Assembly: GCF_047739745.1 (NCBI RefSeq)
Contig: NZ_JBLLVA010000005.1
Span: 62,001-126,000 of the forward strand
DNA: 64,000 nt
Source of the DNA: Pseudaminobacter sp047739745
Lineage (GTDB): Bacteria; Pseudomonadota; Alphaproteobacteria; Rhizobiales; Rhizobiaceae
Direction: 5' to 3'
The notes under the pieces were generated by a model. The model had not been told where the DNA came from, made no database searches, and worked only from the letters and a program-made list of their open reading frames with translations. This document shows positions 16,406 to 25,555 of the stretch, in pieces. The translations under genes and the position numbers were made by a program. Position 1 is the stretch's first letter. Each line of letters opens with the position of its first letter.

Positions 16406-17128
16406 ATGACGGCGAAACCCCTTTACCGGCGTGTGCTGCTGAAGGCGTCTGGCGAAGCGCTGATGGGCGAGCAGCATTTCGGGATCGACGTTTCGGTGGT
16501 CGACCGCATCGCGTCGGATATCGCGGAGGCAAGGTCGCTCGGCGTCGAAGTCGGGATTGTCATCGGCGGCGGCAACATTTTCCGAGGCGTGGCAGTCGCC
16601 TCGAAGGGCGGCGATCGCGTCACCGGCGACCATATGGGCATGCTGGCGACCGTCATCAATTCTCTGGCACTGCGCACCTCGCTGGTGAAACTCGGCGTTG
16701 ATGCCGTGGTGCTCTCGGCAATCGCAATGCCGGAACTCTGCGAAAGCTTCTCGCAGCGTCAGGCGACGGCCTATATGGACGCGGGCAAGGTCGTGATCTT
16801 CGCCGGCGGCACCGGCAACCCGTTCTTCACCACCGATTCCGCCGCCGCTTTGCGTGCCGCCGAAATCGGTGCCGATGCGCTGTTCAAGGGCACGCAGGTG
16901 GACGGCGTCTATTCCGCCGATCCCAAAAAGGATCCCGCGGCGGTCCGCTACGAACGCATCAGCCACGCCGAAGTCATCGCGCAGGGGCTGACGATCATGG
17001 ATACGGCTGCAATTGCGCTTGCGCGTGAAAACAACATCCCGATAATCGTTTATTCGATACATGAGCAGGGCGGCTTTGGAGACATCCTCAGGGGCGGCGG
17101 CCGCTGCACGGTCGTGGCGGACGCTTGA
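16406..17128 (+). CDS. pyrH: Uridylate (UMP) kinase
   Basis: A 240-aa bacterial UMP kinase of the amino acid kinase fold, making UDP from UMP for pyrimidine and cell wall precursors. Blocks present are YRRVLLKASGEALMG, GIVIGGGNIFRG, RVTGDHMGMLATVINSLAL, FAGGTGNPFFTTDSAA and VDGVYSADPKKDP. It starts at an ATG with GAGGTAACG upstream. frr follows after 45 bases, as in most proteobacteria. Confidence 0.97.
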   Translation: MTAKPLYRRVLLKASGEALMGEQHFGIDVSVVDRIASDIAEARSLGVEVGIVIGGGNIFRGVAVASKGGDRVTGDHMGMLATVINSLALRTSLVKLGVDAVVLSAIAMPELCESFSQRQATAYMDAGKVVIFAGGTGNPFFTTDSAAALRAAEIGADALFKGTQVDGVYSADPKKDPAAVRYERISHAEVIAQGLTIMDTAAIALARENNIPIIVYSIHEQGGFGDILRGGGRCTVVADA

Positions 17129-17173
17129 GACGGCAGCAGCAGCCTGAACGCCGAAGATCAAGGAGACACTGAA

Positions 17174-17734
17174 ATGAGCAACGGGGCAGACTTCAACGAT
17201 ATTCAGCGGCGCATGGATGGTGCGATCAACGCTTTCAAGCACGATCTTGCTTCGCTCAGGACCGGCCGCGCTTCGGCCAATCTTCTCGATCCGATCCAGG
17301 TCCAGGCCTATGGCACCGCCATGCCGATCAGCCAGGTCGCCACCGTCTCGGTGCCGGAGCCGCGAATGATTTCCGTTTCGGTCTGGGACAAGCAGATGGT
17401 CGGGGCGGTAGACCGGGCCATTCGTGAATCCAATCTCGGCTTCAACCCGATCATGGATGGGACGACGCTGCGCATTCCGCTGCCGGAGCTGAACGAGCAG
17501 CGCCGTAAGGAACTGGTCAAGATCGCCCACACCTATGCCGAAAACGCAAGGGTCGCGGTTCGCCATGTACGCCGTGACGGCATGGACACTCTGAAGAAGG
17601 CGCAAAAGGAAGGCGATATCAGCGAGGACGATCAGCGCGTCCAGTCCGACAAGCTGCAGAAGCTGACCGATGATACGATCAGTTCGATCGATGCCCTGTT
17701 GACGGGAAAAGAAACCGAGATCATGCAAGTCTGA
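17174..17734 (+). CDS. frr: Ribosome recycling factor
   Basis: A 186-aa RRF that splits the post-termination ribosome together with EF-G. The N-terminal helix carries FKHDLASLRTGRASANLLDPIQV, and the C-terminal helices carry RKELVKIAHTYAENARVAVRHVRRDGMDTLKKA. Length is exactly that of the family. AAGGAGACACTGAAATG gives a strong ribosome-binding site. uppS starts 3 bases after its stop. Confidence 0.97.
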   Translation: MSNGADFNDIQRRMDGAINAFKHDLASLRTGRASANLLDPIQVQAYGTAMPISQVATVSVPEPRMISVSVWDKQMVGAVDRAIRESNLGFNPIMDGTTLRIPLPELNEQRRKELVKIAHTYAENARVAVRHVRRDGMDTLKKAQKEGDISEDDQRVQSDKLQKLTDDTISSIDALLTGKETEIMQV

Positions 17735-17737
17735 GGC

Positions 17738-18496
17738 ATGAACGGCAATTTCCGCCGGTCTCCTGAAAGCGAACCGATGACAACGCCCGCGCATGTCGCG
17801 ATCATCATGGACGGAAATGGCCGCTGGGCGAAGGCGCGTGGTCTGCCGCGACTGGCTGGCCATCGGGCCGGCGTAGAGGCGCTGCGCCAGACGGTTCGCA
17901 CCGCGCCCGAACTCGGCATTCGCTGGCTGACCGTCTATGCGTTTTCGTCGGAGAACTGGTCGCGGCCGAAGTCCGAGGTCAGCGACCTGATGGGTCTCTT
18001 GAAGCTTTTCATCCGGCGTGATCTGGCCGAACTGCACCAGAACGGTGTGCGTGTGCGCATCATTGGCGCGCGCACCGGCCTCGAGCCGGACATTGCAGCG
18101 CTGCTTGACGAGGCCGAGACGCTGACTGCCGGCAATCAGGCCCTCAATCTGGTCATCGCCTTTAACTATGGCGGACGCGACGAGATGGTCCGGGCGGTTC
18201 GCAAAATTGCCGAAGACGCGGCGGCGGGGCGGATCGACGTGCCGGAAATAACTTCCGAAACCGTGTCCAACGCGTTGGACACGAAAGATATTCCTGATCC
18301 TGATCTGGTCATCCGGACCAGCGGCGAGATGCGGCTGTCGAATTTCCTGCTCTGGCAGGCAGCCTATAGCGAACTGGTGTTCCTGCCCTGCTATTGGCCG
18401 GATTTCACCACGCGTCAGCTTGTCGAGGCTCTGGGGGAGTTTGCCGCTCGGGAACGGCGGTTCGGCGGTTTGGCCGCCCGCGGCGTCGCATCTTGA
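17738..18496 (+). CDS. uppS: Di-trans,poly-cis-undecaprenyl diphosphate synthase
   Basis: A cis-prenyltransferase making the C55 lipid carrier for peptidoglycan and polysaccharide synthesis. The signature HVAIIMDGNGRWAKARGLPRLAGHRAG contains the catalytic Asp and Asn, and PDLVIRTSGEMRLSNFLLWQAAYSELVF is the C-terminal motif. Two starts are possible: the ATG at 17738, directly after frr, or the ATG at 17777, which gives the family-like MTTPAHV. Neither has a strong ribosome-binding site, so the first 13 residues are uncertain. Confidence 0.95.
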   Translation: MNGNFRRSPESEPMTTPAHVAIIMDGNGRWAKARGLPRLAGHRAGVEALRQTVRTAPELGIRWLTVYAFSSENWSRPKSEVSDLMGLLKLFIRRDLAELHQNGVRVRIIGARTGLEPDIAALLDEAETLTAGNQALNLVIAFNYGGRDEMVRAVRKIAEDAAAGRIDVPEITSETVSNALDTKDIPDPDLVIRTSGEMRLSNFLLWQAAYSELVFLPCYWPDFTTRQLVEALGEFAARERRFGGLAARGVAS

Positions 18497-18507
18497 GCCG
18501 CACGCCG

Positions 18508-19323
18508 ATGAGCAATCTTCAACTGCGGGTCATTTCGGCCATCGTCATGGCTGCTGTCGTGCTGGGGCTGACCTGGCTGGGTGGGCTTCCGTTCCGCCTG
18601 CTTTCGGCGGCTATCGCCGGCGCTGTCCTTTATGAGTGGTGCGCGATGGCCCGCACCGCCGGCCATGCCGCCCGGCAGTGGCTGACCGCGGCCTTTCTGG
18701 CCGTGGTGCTTGCCGCGCTTGTTCTTGGATATTCAGCGCCGGTCATATTGCTTGTGCTCGGATTGGCGCTCGTCGCCTCGATCGCGGTGGAGTTCATTGG
18801 CGGGCAGGGCGCCTGGTCGAGCGCCGGCCTTGCCTATGCCGGACTTTCAGCCATAGCGCTGGCATTGCTGCGTGACAGCGACCGATCCGGATTGATGGCC
18901 ATGCTGTTTTTGTTCGCCGTGGTGTGGGCGACCGACATTCTGGCCTATTTCGTAGGTCGTGCCATCGGTGGGCCGAAGCTTGCGCCGTCCATCTCTCCCG
19001 GCAAGACATGGAGCGGCGCGGTGGGCGGCACCATTGGCGGCGTTGTCGTAGGGATCGCGGTCGTTGAGGTTTCCGGCGGCATCGCGCTCCCGCAGGCGGT
19101 TGCCATCGCGCTTGTTCTTTCGGTCGTCTCGCAGATAGGCGACCTCTTCGAATCGTGGGTCAAGCGCCGCCACGGCGTCAAGGATTCCGGCAACCTCATT
19201 CCCGGTCACGGCGGTGTCATGGACCGCGTCGATGGGCTTGTCGCCGCCGCATTTGCCCTATACGTCATCGGTCTGATCCTGGGAGGAATCGACCATCCGG
19301 CGCATGGCCTGTTCCCCGACTGA
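18508..19323 (+). CDS. cdsA: Phosphatidate cytidylyltransferase
   Basis: An inner-membrane enzyme of 271 aa converting phosphatidic acid and CTP to CDP-diacylglycerol for phospholipid synthesis. It has about seven hydrophobic spans and the full CDS signature SQIGDLFESWVKRRHGVKDSGNLIPGHGGVMDRVDG. I used the ATG at 18508 (MSNLQLRV); a TTG at 18493 would overlap the uppS stop. In many bacteria dxr sits between cdsA and rseP; here rseP follows directly. Confidence 0.95.
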   Translation: MSNLQLRVISAIVMAAVVLGLTWLGGLPFRLLSAAIAGAVLYEWCAMARTAGHAARQWLTAAFLAVVLAALVLGYSAPVILLVLGLALVASIAVEFIGGQGAWSSAGLAYAGLSAIALALLRDSDRSGLMAMLFLFAVVWATDILAYFVGRAIGGPKLAPSISPGKTWSGAVGGTIGGVVVGIAVVEVSGGIALPQAVAIALVLSVVSQIGDLFESWVKRRHGVKDSGNLIPGHGGVMDRVDGLVAAAFALYVIGLILGGIDHPAHGLFPD

Positions 19324-19388
19324 AGCGCTGGCACGGACGCGGCCGATGCGCGTCCGGGTCTGACCGGATACGTTGACACACGCGGGGC

Positions 19389-20534
19389 ATGAATTTGAGC
19401 GAGATATTTCCTTCGGTGCTCGGCGCGGACAGCCTGCTCGTTGGCACGCTTCTTCCATTCCTGTTTGTGCTGACGATCGTCGTCTTCGTTCATGAGATGG
19501 GCCATTATCTGGTCGGCCGCTGGTGCGGGATCGGCGTCAAGGCGTTCTCCATCGGTTTCGGGCCGGAGCTTTTCGGCTTCGAGGACCGCCACGGCACGCG
19601 TTGGAAGCTCTCCGCCATTCCGCTTGGCGGCTATGTCAAATTCGTTGGCGACATGAGCGCGACCAGCGCCCCCGATTCGCAAGGGATCGAGCAACTGACC
19701 GACGCCGAGCGGAAGGTCGCATTCCATACTCAGCCGGTCTGGAAACGGGCTCTTACCGTCTTTGCCGGTCCGGCATTCAATTTTCTGCTCACCATCGCCG
19801 TGTTCGCGGTGATGTTCTCGGTCTATGGCCGTTACGTGTCCGAGCCGATGGTGGCGGAAGTGCGCGCCGGCAGCCCGGCCGCAGCCGCCGGTTTCCAGCC
19901 CGGAGACCGTTTCGTCAGCGTCGATGGCCGGCGCGTAGAAACCTTTGCCGATGTGCAACGCCTTGTTTCAGGGCGCGCCGGAGATCCGATCGCCTTCGTC
20001 GTGCTGCGCGGCGACGAGGAGGTTTCGCTGACCGCCACGCCGGAGGTCATGGAGCAGCCCGATGCGCTCGGAAACACCATCAAGGTTGGCGTGATCGGCG
20101 TCGTCAACAATGAGGAGCTCGGCCAACCGCGGCAGATCACCTACAGTGTTCCGGCTGCGTTGGGTCAGGCAGTATATGAGACCGGCTATATCATTCTGCG
20201 CACCGGGCAGTTCCTGCAGCGCTTCGCTGTCGGTCGCGAGGACAAATGTCAGCTTGGCGGTCCAGTGAAGATCGCGGACATGTCCGGTAAGGCGGCGAAG
20301 CTCGGCTTCGAATGGTTGGTGCAATTGATCGCGATGCTCTCGGTCGGCATCGGTTTCCTGAACCTGTTGCCGATTCCGCCGCTGGATGGAGGGCACCTGG
20401 TTTTTTACGGCGTGGAAGCAGTAATACGGCGCCCGATGTCGGAGCAGGTGCTTGAACTTTTTTATCGCGTCGGCATGTTGCTGGTTCTGGGTTTCATGGG
20501 ATTCGTTATCTGGAACGATTTGTTTGGATGCTGA
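19389..20534 (+). CDS. rseP: RIP metalloprotease RseP (site-2 protease)
   Basis: A 381-aa intramembrane zinc protease that cleaves anti-sigma factors and signal peptide remnants. The zinc motif HEMGH is at residues 35-39 within the first membrane span. A PDZ domain starts near residue 150 (VAEVRAGSPAAAAGFQPGDRFVSVDG). The third ligand lies in LNLLPIPPLDGGHL near residue 330. One PDZ domain is visible, fewer than E. coli RseP but usual for this group. It lies upstream of bamA. Confidence 0.95.
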   Translation: MNLSEIFPSVLGADSLLVGTLLPFLFVLTIVVFVHEMGHYLVGRWCGIGVKAFSIGFGPELFGFEDRHGTRWKLSAIPLGGYVKFVGDMSATSAPDSQGIEQLTDAERKVAFHTQPVWKRALTVFAGPAFNFLLTIAVFAVMFSVYGRYVSEPMVAEVRAGSPAAAAGFQPGDRFVSVDGRRVETFADVQRLVSGRAGDPIAFVVLRGDEEVSLTATPEVMEQPDALGNTIKVGVIGVVNNEELGQPRQITYSVPAALGQAVYETGYIILRTGQFLQRFAVGREDKCQLGGPVKIADMSGKAAKLGFEWLVQLIAMLSVGIGFLNLLPIPPLDGGHLVFYGVEAVIRRPMSEQVLELFYRVGMLLVLGFMGFVIWNDLFGC

Positions 20535-20752
20535 AATCATGAAGAAATTTGCGCTCGGCGCAGGGTAAATTGAGAAGGCGTTTACCATCAGCGGCAATAT
20601 GCGTGACGGGAAAGCCACGCGGAAAGCTTAAGTAAACGCAAATTAACCAGAAGCCTTGCGTGTATGGAAAATCCGGTTAATACGGTATGGGAATTTGCCG
20701 CACGTCCGGTTTTCTCGCCGTGGGGACTTCGAGAAAAAGGTTATATAGCCCT

Positions 20753-23137
20753 ATGAAGGCAGCATCGAATTTTTTAAACGCCGCGTCGGCGGTGGCTCTG
20801 TCTGCGTCCTTGATGCTGCCGGGAGTCGTCGCTTTGCAGTTCGCCGGCGTCTCGGCCGCGTACGCTGCCACGGTCAGCAATGTCGAGGTTCGCGGCAATC
20901 AGCGCGTCGATGCATCGACCATTCGCGAGTACGTGGCCATTCAACCCGGCAGGTCCTTTTCGGGCGCCGATGTTGATGAGGCCGTGAAGCGGCTTTTTGC
21001 GACCGGATTGTTTTCCGACGTGCGCATCAACCAGGTCGGTTCGACACTGGTCGTTCAGGTCTCCGAGCTGCAGGTCGTCAACCAGGTCCTGTTCCAGGGC
21101 AACAAGAAAATCAAGGACGCGCAGCTTTCCAATACGGTCCAGCTGAAGCCGCGCGGCACATTCTCGTCGGCGGCGATGGAAGCGGATGCGGAAGCCATTC
21201 GCGAGGCCTACCGGCGCATCGGCCGCAACGATGCGACCGTGAATGCCCGCACCATGGATTTGGGCGAGAATCGCGTTAACGTCGTGTTTGAAATTGCCGA
21301 AGGCGAGCGCACCAAGATTGCCGCGATCAATTTCGTCGGCAACAACGCGTTCAGCGACCGTCGCCTGTCGGATGTGATCGCGACGAAGAAGTCGACGATC
21401 CTGTCCTTCCTGCTGCGTGACGACGTCTATGACGAGCAGCGCCTTCGCGCTGACGAGGAAGCGCTCCGTCGCTTCTACTACAATCGCGGCTATGCCGATT
21501 TCCGCGTTGTCTCCGCTTTTGGCGAACTGGATGAGGCGGCGAACGCCTACACTGTAACCATCACGGTTGAAGAGGGTGATCGCTACACCTTCGGTGACGT
21601 TTCGGTGGAAAGCTCCATCCCCGAGGTCGATACGACGCAGCTTCAGTCGCTGGTCAAGACCAAGACCGGCGACACTTATAGCGCGAAGAATGTCGAGGAT
21701 TCCATCATTGCGCTGACCGAGGACGTTGCCGGCAAGGGGTACGCCTTCGCTCAGGTAACACCGCGCGGCGACCGCAATTTCGAAAATCACACCATCTCGG
21801 TCGTCTACACGATTGATCAGGGCGCGAAGACCTATGTCGAGCGCATCGAAATTCGCGGCAATGCGCGCACACGCGACTATGTGATCCGTCGCGAATTCGA
21901 TGTGAGCGAGGGCGACGCCTTCAATCAGGTTCTCATCCAGCGCGCCAAGAAGCGTCTGGAGCGCCTTGATTTCTTTGAGCGTGTCGAGATCTCGACTGCG
22001 CCGGGTTCGCAGCCGGATCAGGTCATTCTCGTCGTCGATCTGGTCGAGAAGTCGACCGGCGAATTCTCGATCGGCGCGGGCTACACCAGCGGCGGCCAGA
22101 CGCCTGGGCCATCCGTTGAAGGTTCTATCACCGAGCGTAACTTCCTCGGGCGCGGCCAGTTCATCCGCCTGTCGGCTGGCGGTGGCAAGAACTCACGCGA
22201 TTTCATGGTATCGTTCACCGAGCCTTATTTCCTCGGACGCCGCATCTCGGCCGGCTTCGATATCTATCGTCAGACGCGTCGTTTCGACAAATATGAGAGC
22301 GAATTGAACGGCGCGACAGTGCGTTTCGGCCTGCCGATCACCGAGGCGCTGTCGACGCAGCTCGCTTACAACTACACGCAGGAAAGATACGACTATCGCG
22401 ATCACTGCCTGACCGACGATCAATTTGATGAGGCGAAATGTAGTTTGGGGGACATATCCCCTGCGATTCATGAGGGTATCGCCGAAAGCCCCTGGACGAA
22501 GTCGTCGGTTTCGGGCACCGTTCTCTTCAACACCATCGACGACATGAAGAACCCGCATTCCGGCATCTACGCCACGTTCACCACCGAAGTGGCGGGCCTT
22601 GGCGGTGACGCCGAGTTCGTCAAGCTGACGGGGCGTGGCAGCTATTATCACACGCTGTCGGAGGAAATGGACATTGTCGGCCTGGTTAGTGCCGGCGCCG
22701 GTCACATAGCCGCCTTTGGCGACGGCGATCTGCGCATCTTCGATCATTTCAAGAGCAATGATCGGATGATCCGCGGCTTCGAATACGACGGTATCGGTCC
22801 GTTCGATCCGAATACTCTCGACCATCTCGGCGGTACCACCTATTTCAATGCGTCGGTCGAGGCGCAATTCCCGTTCCCGGTCGTGCCTGAAAGCTTTGGT
22901 CTGAAGGGTGCAGTATTTGCCGATGCCGCGACACTTTATGGCAGCAAGGTTCGTGTTCCGTCAGATCCGACCTTTTCCGCCAGCGGAACCGGCATGGAAT
23001 GGCGCGCCTCGGTTGGCGCGGGGTTGATCTGGGCGTCGCCTTTCGGCCCGCTGCGCATCGACTATGCGGTTCCCGTCGTCAAGGAGGACAGCGACGTGGA
23101 GCAGAATTTCAACTTCGGCATCTCGACACGCTTCTGA
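20753..23137 (+). CDS. bamA: Outer membrane protein assembly factor BamA
   Basis: The central barrel of the BAM complex, inserting beta-barrel proteins into the outer membrane. After a signal peptide (ending near SAAYAAT), five POTRA domains span about residues 38-440. A 16-strand Omp85 barrel follows, with the VRGF-like lid motif as MIRGFEYDGIGP and a C-terminal aromatic (ISTRF). The ATG at 20753 gives 794 aa and starts MKAASNFLNA; an in-frame ATG at 20687 would add 22 residues. A 218-base gap after rseP may carry its own promoter. lpxD follows. Confidence 0.95.
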   Translation: MKAASNFLNAASAVALSASLMLPGVVALQFAGVSAAYAATVSNVEVRGNQRVDASTIREYVAIQPGRSFSGADVDEAVKRLFATGLFSDVRINQVGSTLVVQVSELQVVNQVLFQGNKKIKDAQLSNTVQLKPRGTFSSAAMEADAEAIREAYRRIGRNDATVNARTMDLGENRVNVVFEIAEGERTKIAAINFVGNNAFSDRRLSDVIATKKSTILSFLLRDDVYDEQRLRADEEALRRFYYNRGYADFRVVSAFGELDEAANAYTVTITVEEGDRYTFGDVSVESSIPEVDTTQLQSLVKTKTGDTYSAKNVEDSIIALTEDVAGKGYAFAQVTPRGDRNFENHTISVVYTIDQGAKTYVERIEIRGNARTRDYVIRREFDVSEGDAFNQVLIQRAKKRLERLDFFERVEISTAPGSQPDQVILVVDLVEKSTGEFSIGAGYTSGGQTPGPSVEGSITERNFLGRGQFIRLSAGGGKNSRDFMVSFTEPYFLGRRISAGFDIYRQTRRFDKYESELNGATVRFGLPITEALSTQLAYNYTQERYDYRDHCLTDDQFDEAKCSLGDISPAIHEGIAESPWTKSSVSGTVLFNTIDDMKNPHSGIYATFTTEVAGLGGDAEFVKLTGRGSYYHTLSEEMDIVGLVSAGAGHIAAFGDGDLRIFDHFKSNDRMIRGFEYDGIGPFDPNTLDHLGGTTYFNASVEAQFPFPVVPESFGLKGAVFADAATLYGSKVRVPSDPTFSASGTGMEWRASVGAGLIWASPFGPLRIDYAVPVVKEDSDVEQNFNFGISTRF

Positions 23138-23188
23138 TTTGAGGGCACGAAACTTTCGGGCCATCCTCGCCCGAAAGAGAAGGTTTAT

Positions 23189-24235
23189 ATGTCCGACCCG
23201 GTTTTTTTCGTGCCGTCGCGCCGTTACACGGCGCTTGAGATCGCGAATCTCACTGGTGCCGAACTGCTTGATCCGAGCCACGCGGAAGCGACCGTGTCGA
23301 CCATCGCTTCGTCGACTGAGGGCGGCGATGAGGCGCTTGTCTTCATCGAAGGCAAGCGCAATGCGGGCGGCTTGAGCGAGTTGCGGGCCGCCGCACTTCT
23401 CTGCACGCCTGATATCGCCCATCAGGCGCCGGCAGGCATAGCCGTTCTGGTTACTCCCAGGCCCCAGGCGGCGTTCGCGCAGATCGGCCGGTTACTTTTT
23501 CCGGCGGCAGCGACGCCCTACCCAATGACGGACGAGACCGGCATTTCGCCGCGCGCTCATGTCGAGCCCAGTGCGCGCCTTGAGCCGGGGGTCATCGTGG
23601 AAGCCGGTGCTTTCATCGGTCCCGATGTCGCCATTGGCGGTGGCACCATCATAGCGCCAAATGCGGTCATAGGGCCGTCCTCGCAGATCGGCCGCGGCTG
23701 CTATATCGGCCCGAACGCCAGCATCCAATGCGCGCTGCTGGGCAATGGCGTGATCGTCCATCCCGGAGCGCGGATCGGACAGGACGGCTTCGGCTTCGCC
23801 GCGGGCCCGCGCGGGCCCGAACGCATGCCGCAGATCGGCCGGGTCGTCATCCAGGACAATGTCGAGATCGGCGCCAACACCACCGTGGACCGCGGCGCGA
23901 TGGCCGATACCGTTATCGGCGAGAACACCAAGATCGATAATCTCGTGCAGATCGCGCACAATGTGCGCATCGGGCGTGGTTGCGTCATCGCCGCGCATTG
24001 CGGCATTTCCGGCTCCGTCGTGGTCGGTGACAATGTCATGATGGGCGGGCGCGTCGGCTTGGCCGACCATCTGACGATCGGCAGCGGAGCAAGGCTGGCG
24101 GCGGCCAGCGGCTTCATGAACGATGTGCCGGCCGGCGAAGTCTGGGGCGGATTGCCGGCCCGTCCCATGATGGAATTCATGCGCGACATCGCCGCCATCC
24201 GAAAACTTTCATCCAAGCCAAAGCCGAAAGAGTGA
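23189..24235 (+). CDS. lpxD: UDP-3-O-acylglucosamine N-acyltransferase
   Basis: Third acylation step of lipid A. The 348-aa protein has an N-terminal uridine-binding domain (to about residue 110) and a left-handed beta-helix of hexapeptide repeats (GAFIGPDVAIGGGTIIAPNAVIG onward). The catalytic His lies in the QIAHNVRIG segment. The C-terminus (MEFMRDIAAIRKLS) is the usual helical extension. Its TGA ends 5 bases before the fabZ start. Confidence 0.95.
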   Translation: MSDPVFFVPSRRYTALEIANLTGAELLDPSHAEATVSTIASSTEGGDEALVFIEGKRNAGGLSELRAAALLCTPDIAHQAPAGIAVLVTPRPQAAFAQIGRLLFPAAATPYPMTDETGISPRAHVEPSARLEPGVIVEAGAFIGPDVAIGGGTIIAPNAVIGPSSQIGRGCYIGPNASIQCALLGNGVIVHPGARIGQDGFGFAAGPRGPERMPQIGRVVIQDNVEIGANTTVDRGAMADTVIGENTKIDNLVQIAHNVRIGRGCVIAAHCGISGSVVVGDNVMMGGRVGLADHLTIGSGARLAAASGFMNDVPAGEVWGGLPARPMMEFMRDIAAIRKLSSKPKPKE

Positions 24236-24240
24236 GATCA

Positions 24241-24708
24241 ATGGCTGAAGAAACGCTGTCGACCCTCGAGGCGGTGGACATCATGGGCTTGATGAAGCTC
24301 CTGCCGCATCGTTATCCATTCCTGCTGGTCGATCGCATCATCGACATCGATGCCGACAACTCCGCCATCGGCATCAAGAATGTTTCCATCAACGAGCCGC
24401 ATTTCCAGGGCCATTTCCCCGAGCAACCGGTAATGCCGGGTGTGCTCATCATCGAGGCGATGGCGCAGACCGCGGGTGCCATCTGCATCAGGAGCCAGGA
24501 AACCGAAAGCCCCTCGCTGGTCTATTTCATGACCATCGACAATGCGAAGTTCCGGCGCCCGGTGGTCCCTGGCGACCGCCTTCACATCCATGTGAACAAA
24601 CTCAAAAAGCGCGGCAATATCTGGCGTTTCGCTTGCGAAGCCAAGGTGGACGGCGCAAAGGCTGCGGAAGCGGAAATTTCCGCGATGATGTCGCCCCCCA
24701 CATCCTGA
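24241..24708 (+). CDS. fabZ: 3-hydroxyacyl-[acyl-carrier-protein] dehydratase FabZ
   Basis: A 155-aa hot-dog dehydratase of fatty acid elongation, supplying the acyl chains used by LpxA and LpxD. The active-site His is in LLPHRYPFLLVDR and the Glu in PGVLIIEAMAQTAG. I chose the ATG at 24241; an in-frame GTG at 24232 overlaps the lpxD stop. Its position between lpxD and lpxA is the standard lipid A cluster arrangement. Confidence 0.96.
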   Translation: MAEETLSTLEAVDIMGLMKLLPHRYPFLLVDRIIDIDADNSAIGIKNVSINEPHFQGHFPEQPVMPGVLIIEAMAQTAGAICIRSQETESPSLVYFMTIDNAKFRRPVVPGDRLHIHVNKLKKRGNIWRFACEAKVDGAKAAEAEISAMMSPPTS

Positions 24709-24721
24709 TCAGCGAGACCGT

Positions 24722-25555
24722 ATGCAGTCGCAAGCATTTATTCATCCGTCGTCAGTCGTCGAAGAAGGCGCAAACATTGCCGCCAGCGCTCACATCGGAC
24801 CCTTCTGCCACATAGGCAAGGATGCGGTGATCGAGGAGGGTGTCAGGCTGGTCGGCCATGTCACGATCATGAGCGCGACGACGATCGGTGAAGGCTGCAC
24901 CGTTTATCCGCAGGTTGTGCTTGGCGGCCCGCCGCAGAATCTCAGCCACAAAGGTGGCCGCACGACGCTAACGATCGGGAGGAATTGCACGATCCGGGAG
25001 TTCGTCACCATGCATACCGGAAGCGACAATGCGCGCGGCGCTACCATCATCGGCGACAATTGCACCTTCCTTGCCTATTCGCACGTCGCGCATGATTGCA
25101 CGGTCGGAAACAATGTCACGCTGACCAATGGCGCGACACTAGGCGGTCATTGTGAGATCGGCGACAATGTCGGCATCGGCGGGCTGAGTGCGGTGCATCA
25201 GTTCGTGCGCGTCGGCCACAATGCATTCCTCGCGGGCGGTTCAATGATCGTCGGCGATGTCATTCCCTATGCCATCGCCATGGGCAACCGTGCGAAACTG
25301 CGCGGTCTGAATGTCGTCGGCCTGCGGCGTTCAGGCATGTCGAAAGCCGAGATCATGACGTTGCGGCGCGCTTATCAAACCATTTTCGACCGTGCGCGGC
25401 CCGTCAGCGAGAATGTCGAAATCGCCCGCGTCGAATTCGCGGATTCGCCGGCAGCCATGAAAATCGTCGATTTCATCAGCGCGCGCGGCAAGCGTCACTA
25501 CGCGGTGCCGCCGCTGAAGGGTGCCGTCGATGACGACGCCGACGATCAGGACTGA
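24722..25555 (+). CDS. lpxA: Acyl-ACP--UDP-N-acetylglucosamine O-acyltransferase
   Basis: First enzyme of lipid A synthesis, transferring 3-hydroxyacyl from ACP to UDP-GlcNAc in the cytosol. The 277-aa protein is mostly hexapeptide beta-helix with the catalytic His in SHVAHDCTVGNNV, followed by the C-terminal helical domain (GLRRSGMSKAEIMTLRRAYQTIF). It starts 13 bases after fabZ and its end overlaps the lpxI start by 26 bases, so translation is likely coupled. Confidence 0.96.
   Translation: MQSQAFIHPSSVVEEGANIAASAHIGPFCHIGKDAVIEEGVRLVGHVTIMSATTIGEGCTVYPQVVLGGPPQNLSHKGGRTTLTIGRNCTIREFVTMHTGSDNARGATIIGDNCTFLAYSHVAHDCTVGNNVTLTNGATLGGHCEIGDNVGIGGLSAVHQFVRVGHNAFLAGGSMIVGDVIPYAIAMGNRAKLRGLNVVGLRRSGMSKAEIMTLRRAYQTIFDRARPVSENVEIARVEFADSPAAMKIVDFISARGKRHYAVPPLKGAVDDDADDQD

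Noticed and set aside
16370..18037. A 555-codon minus-strand frame across pyrH, frr and uppS
   Set aside because: It is antisense to three well-recognised genes and has no domain; it is an open-frame artefact of codon bias.
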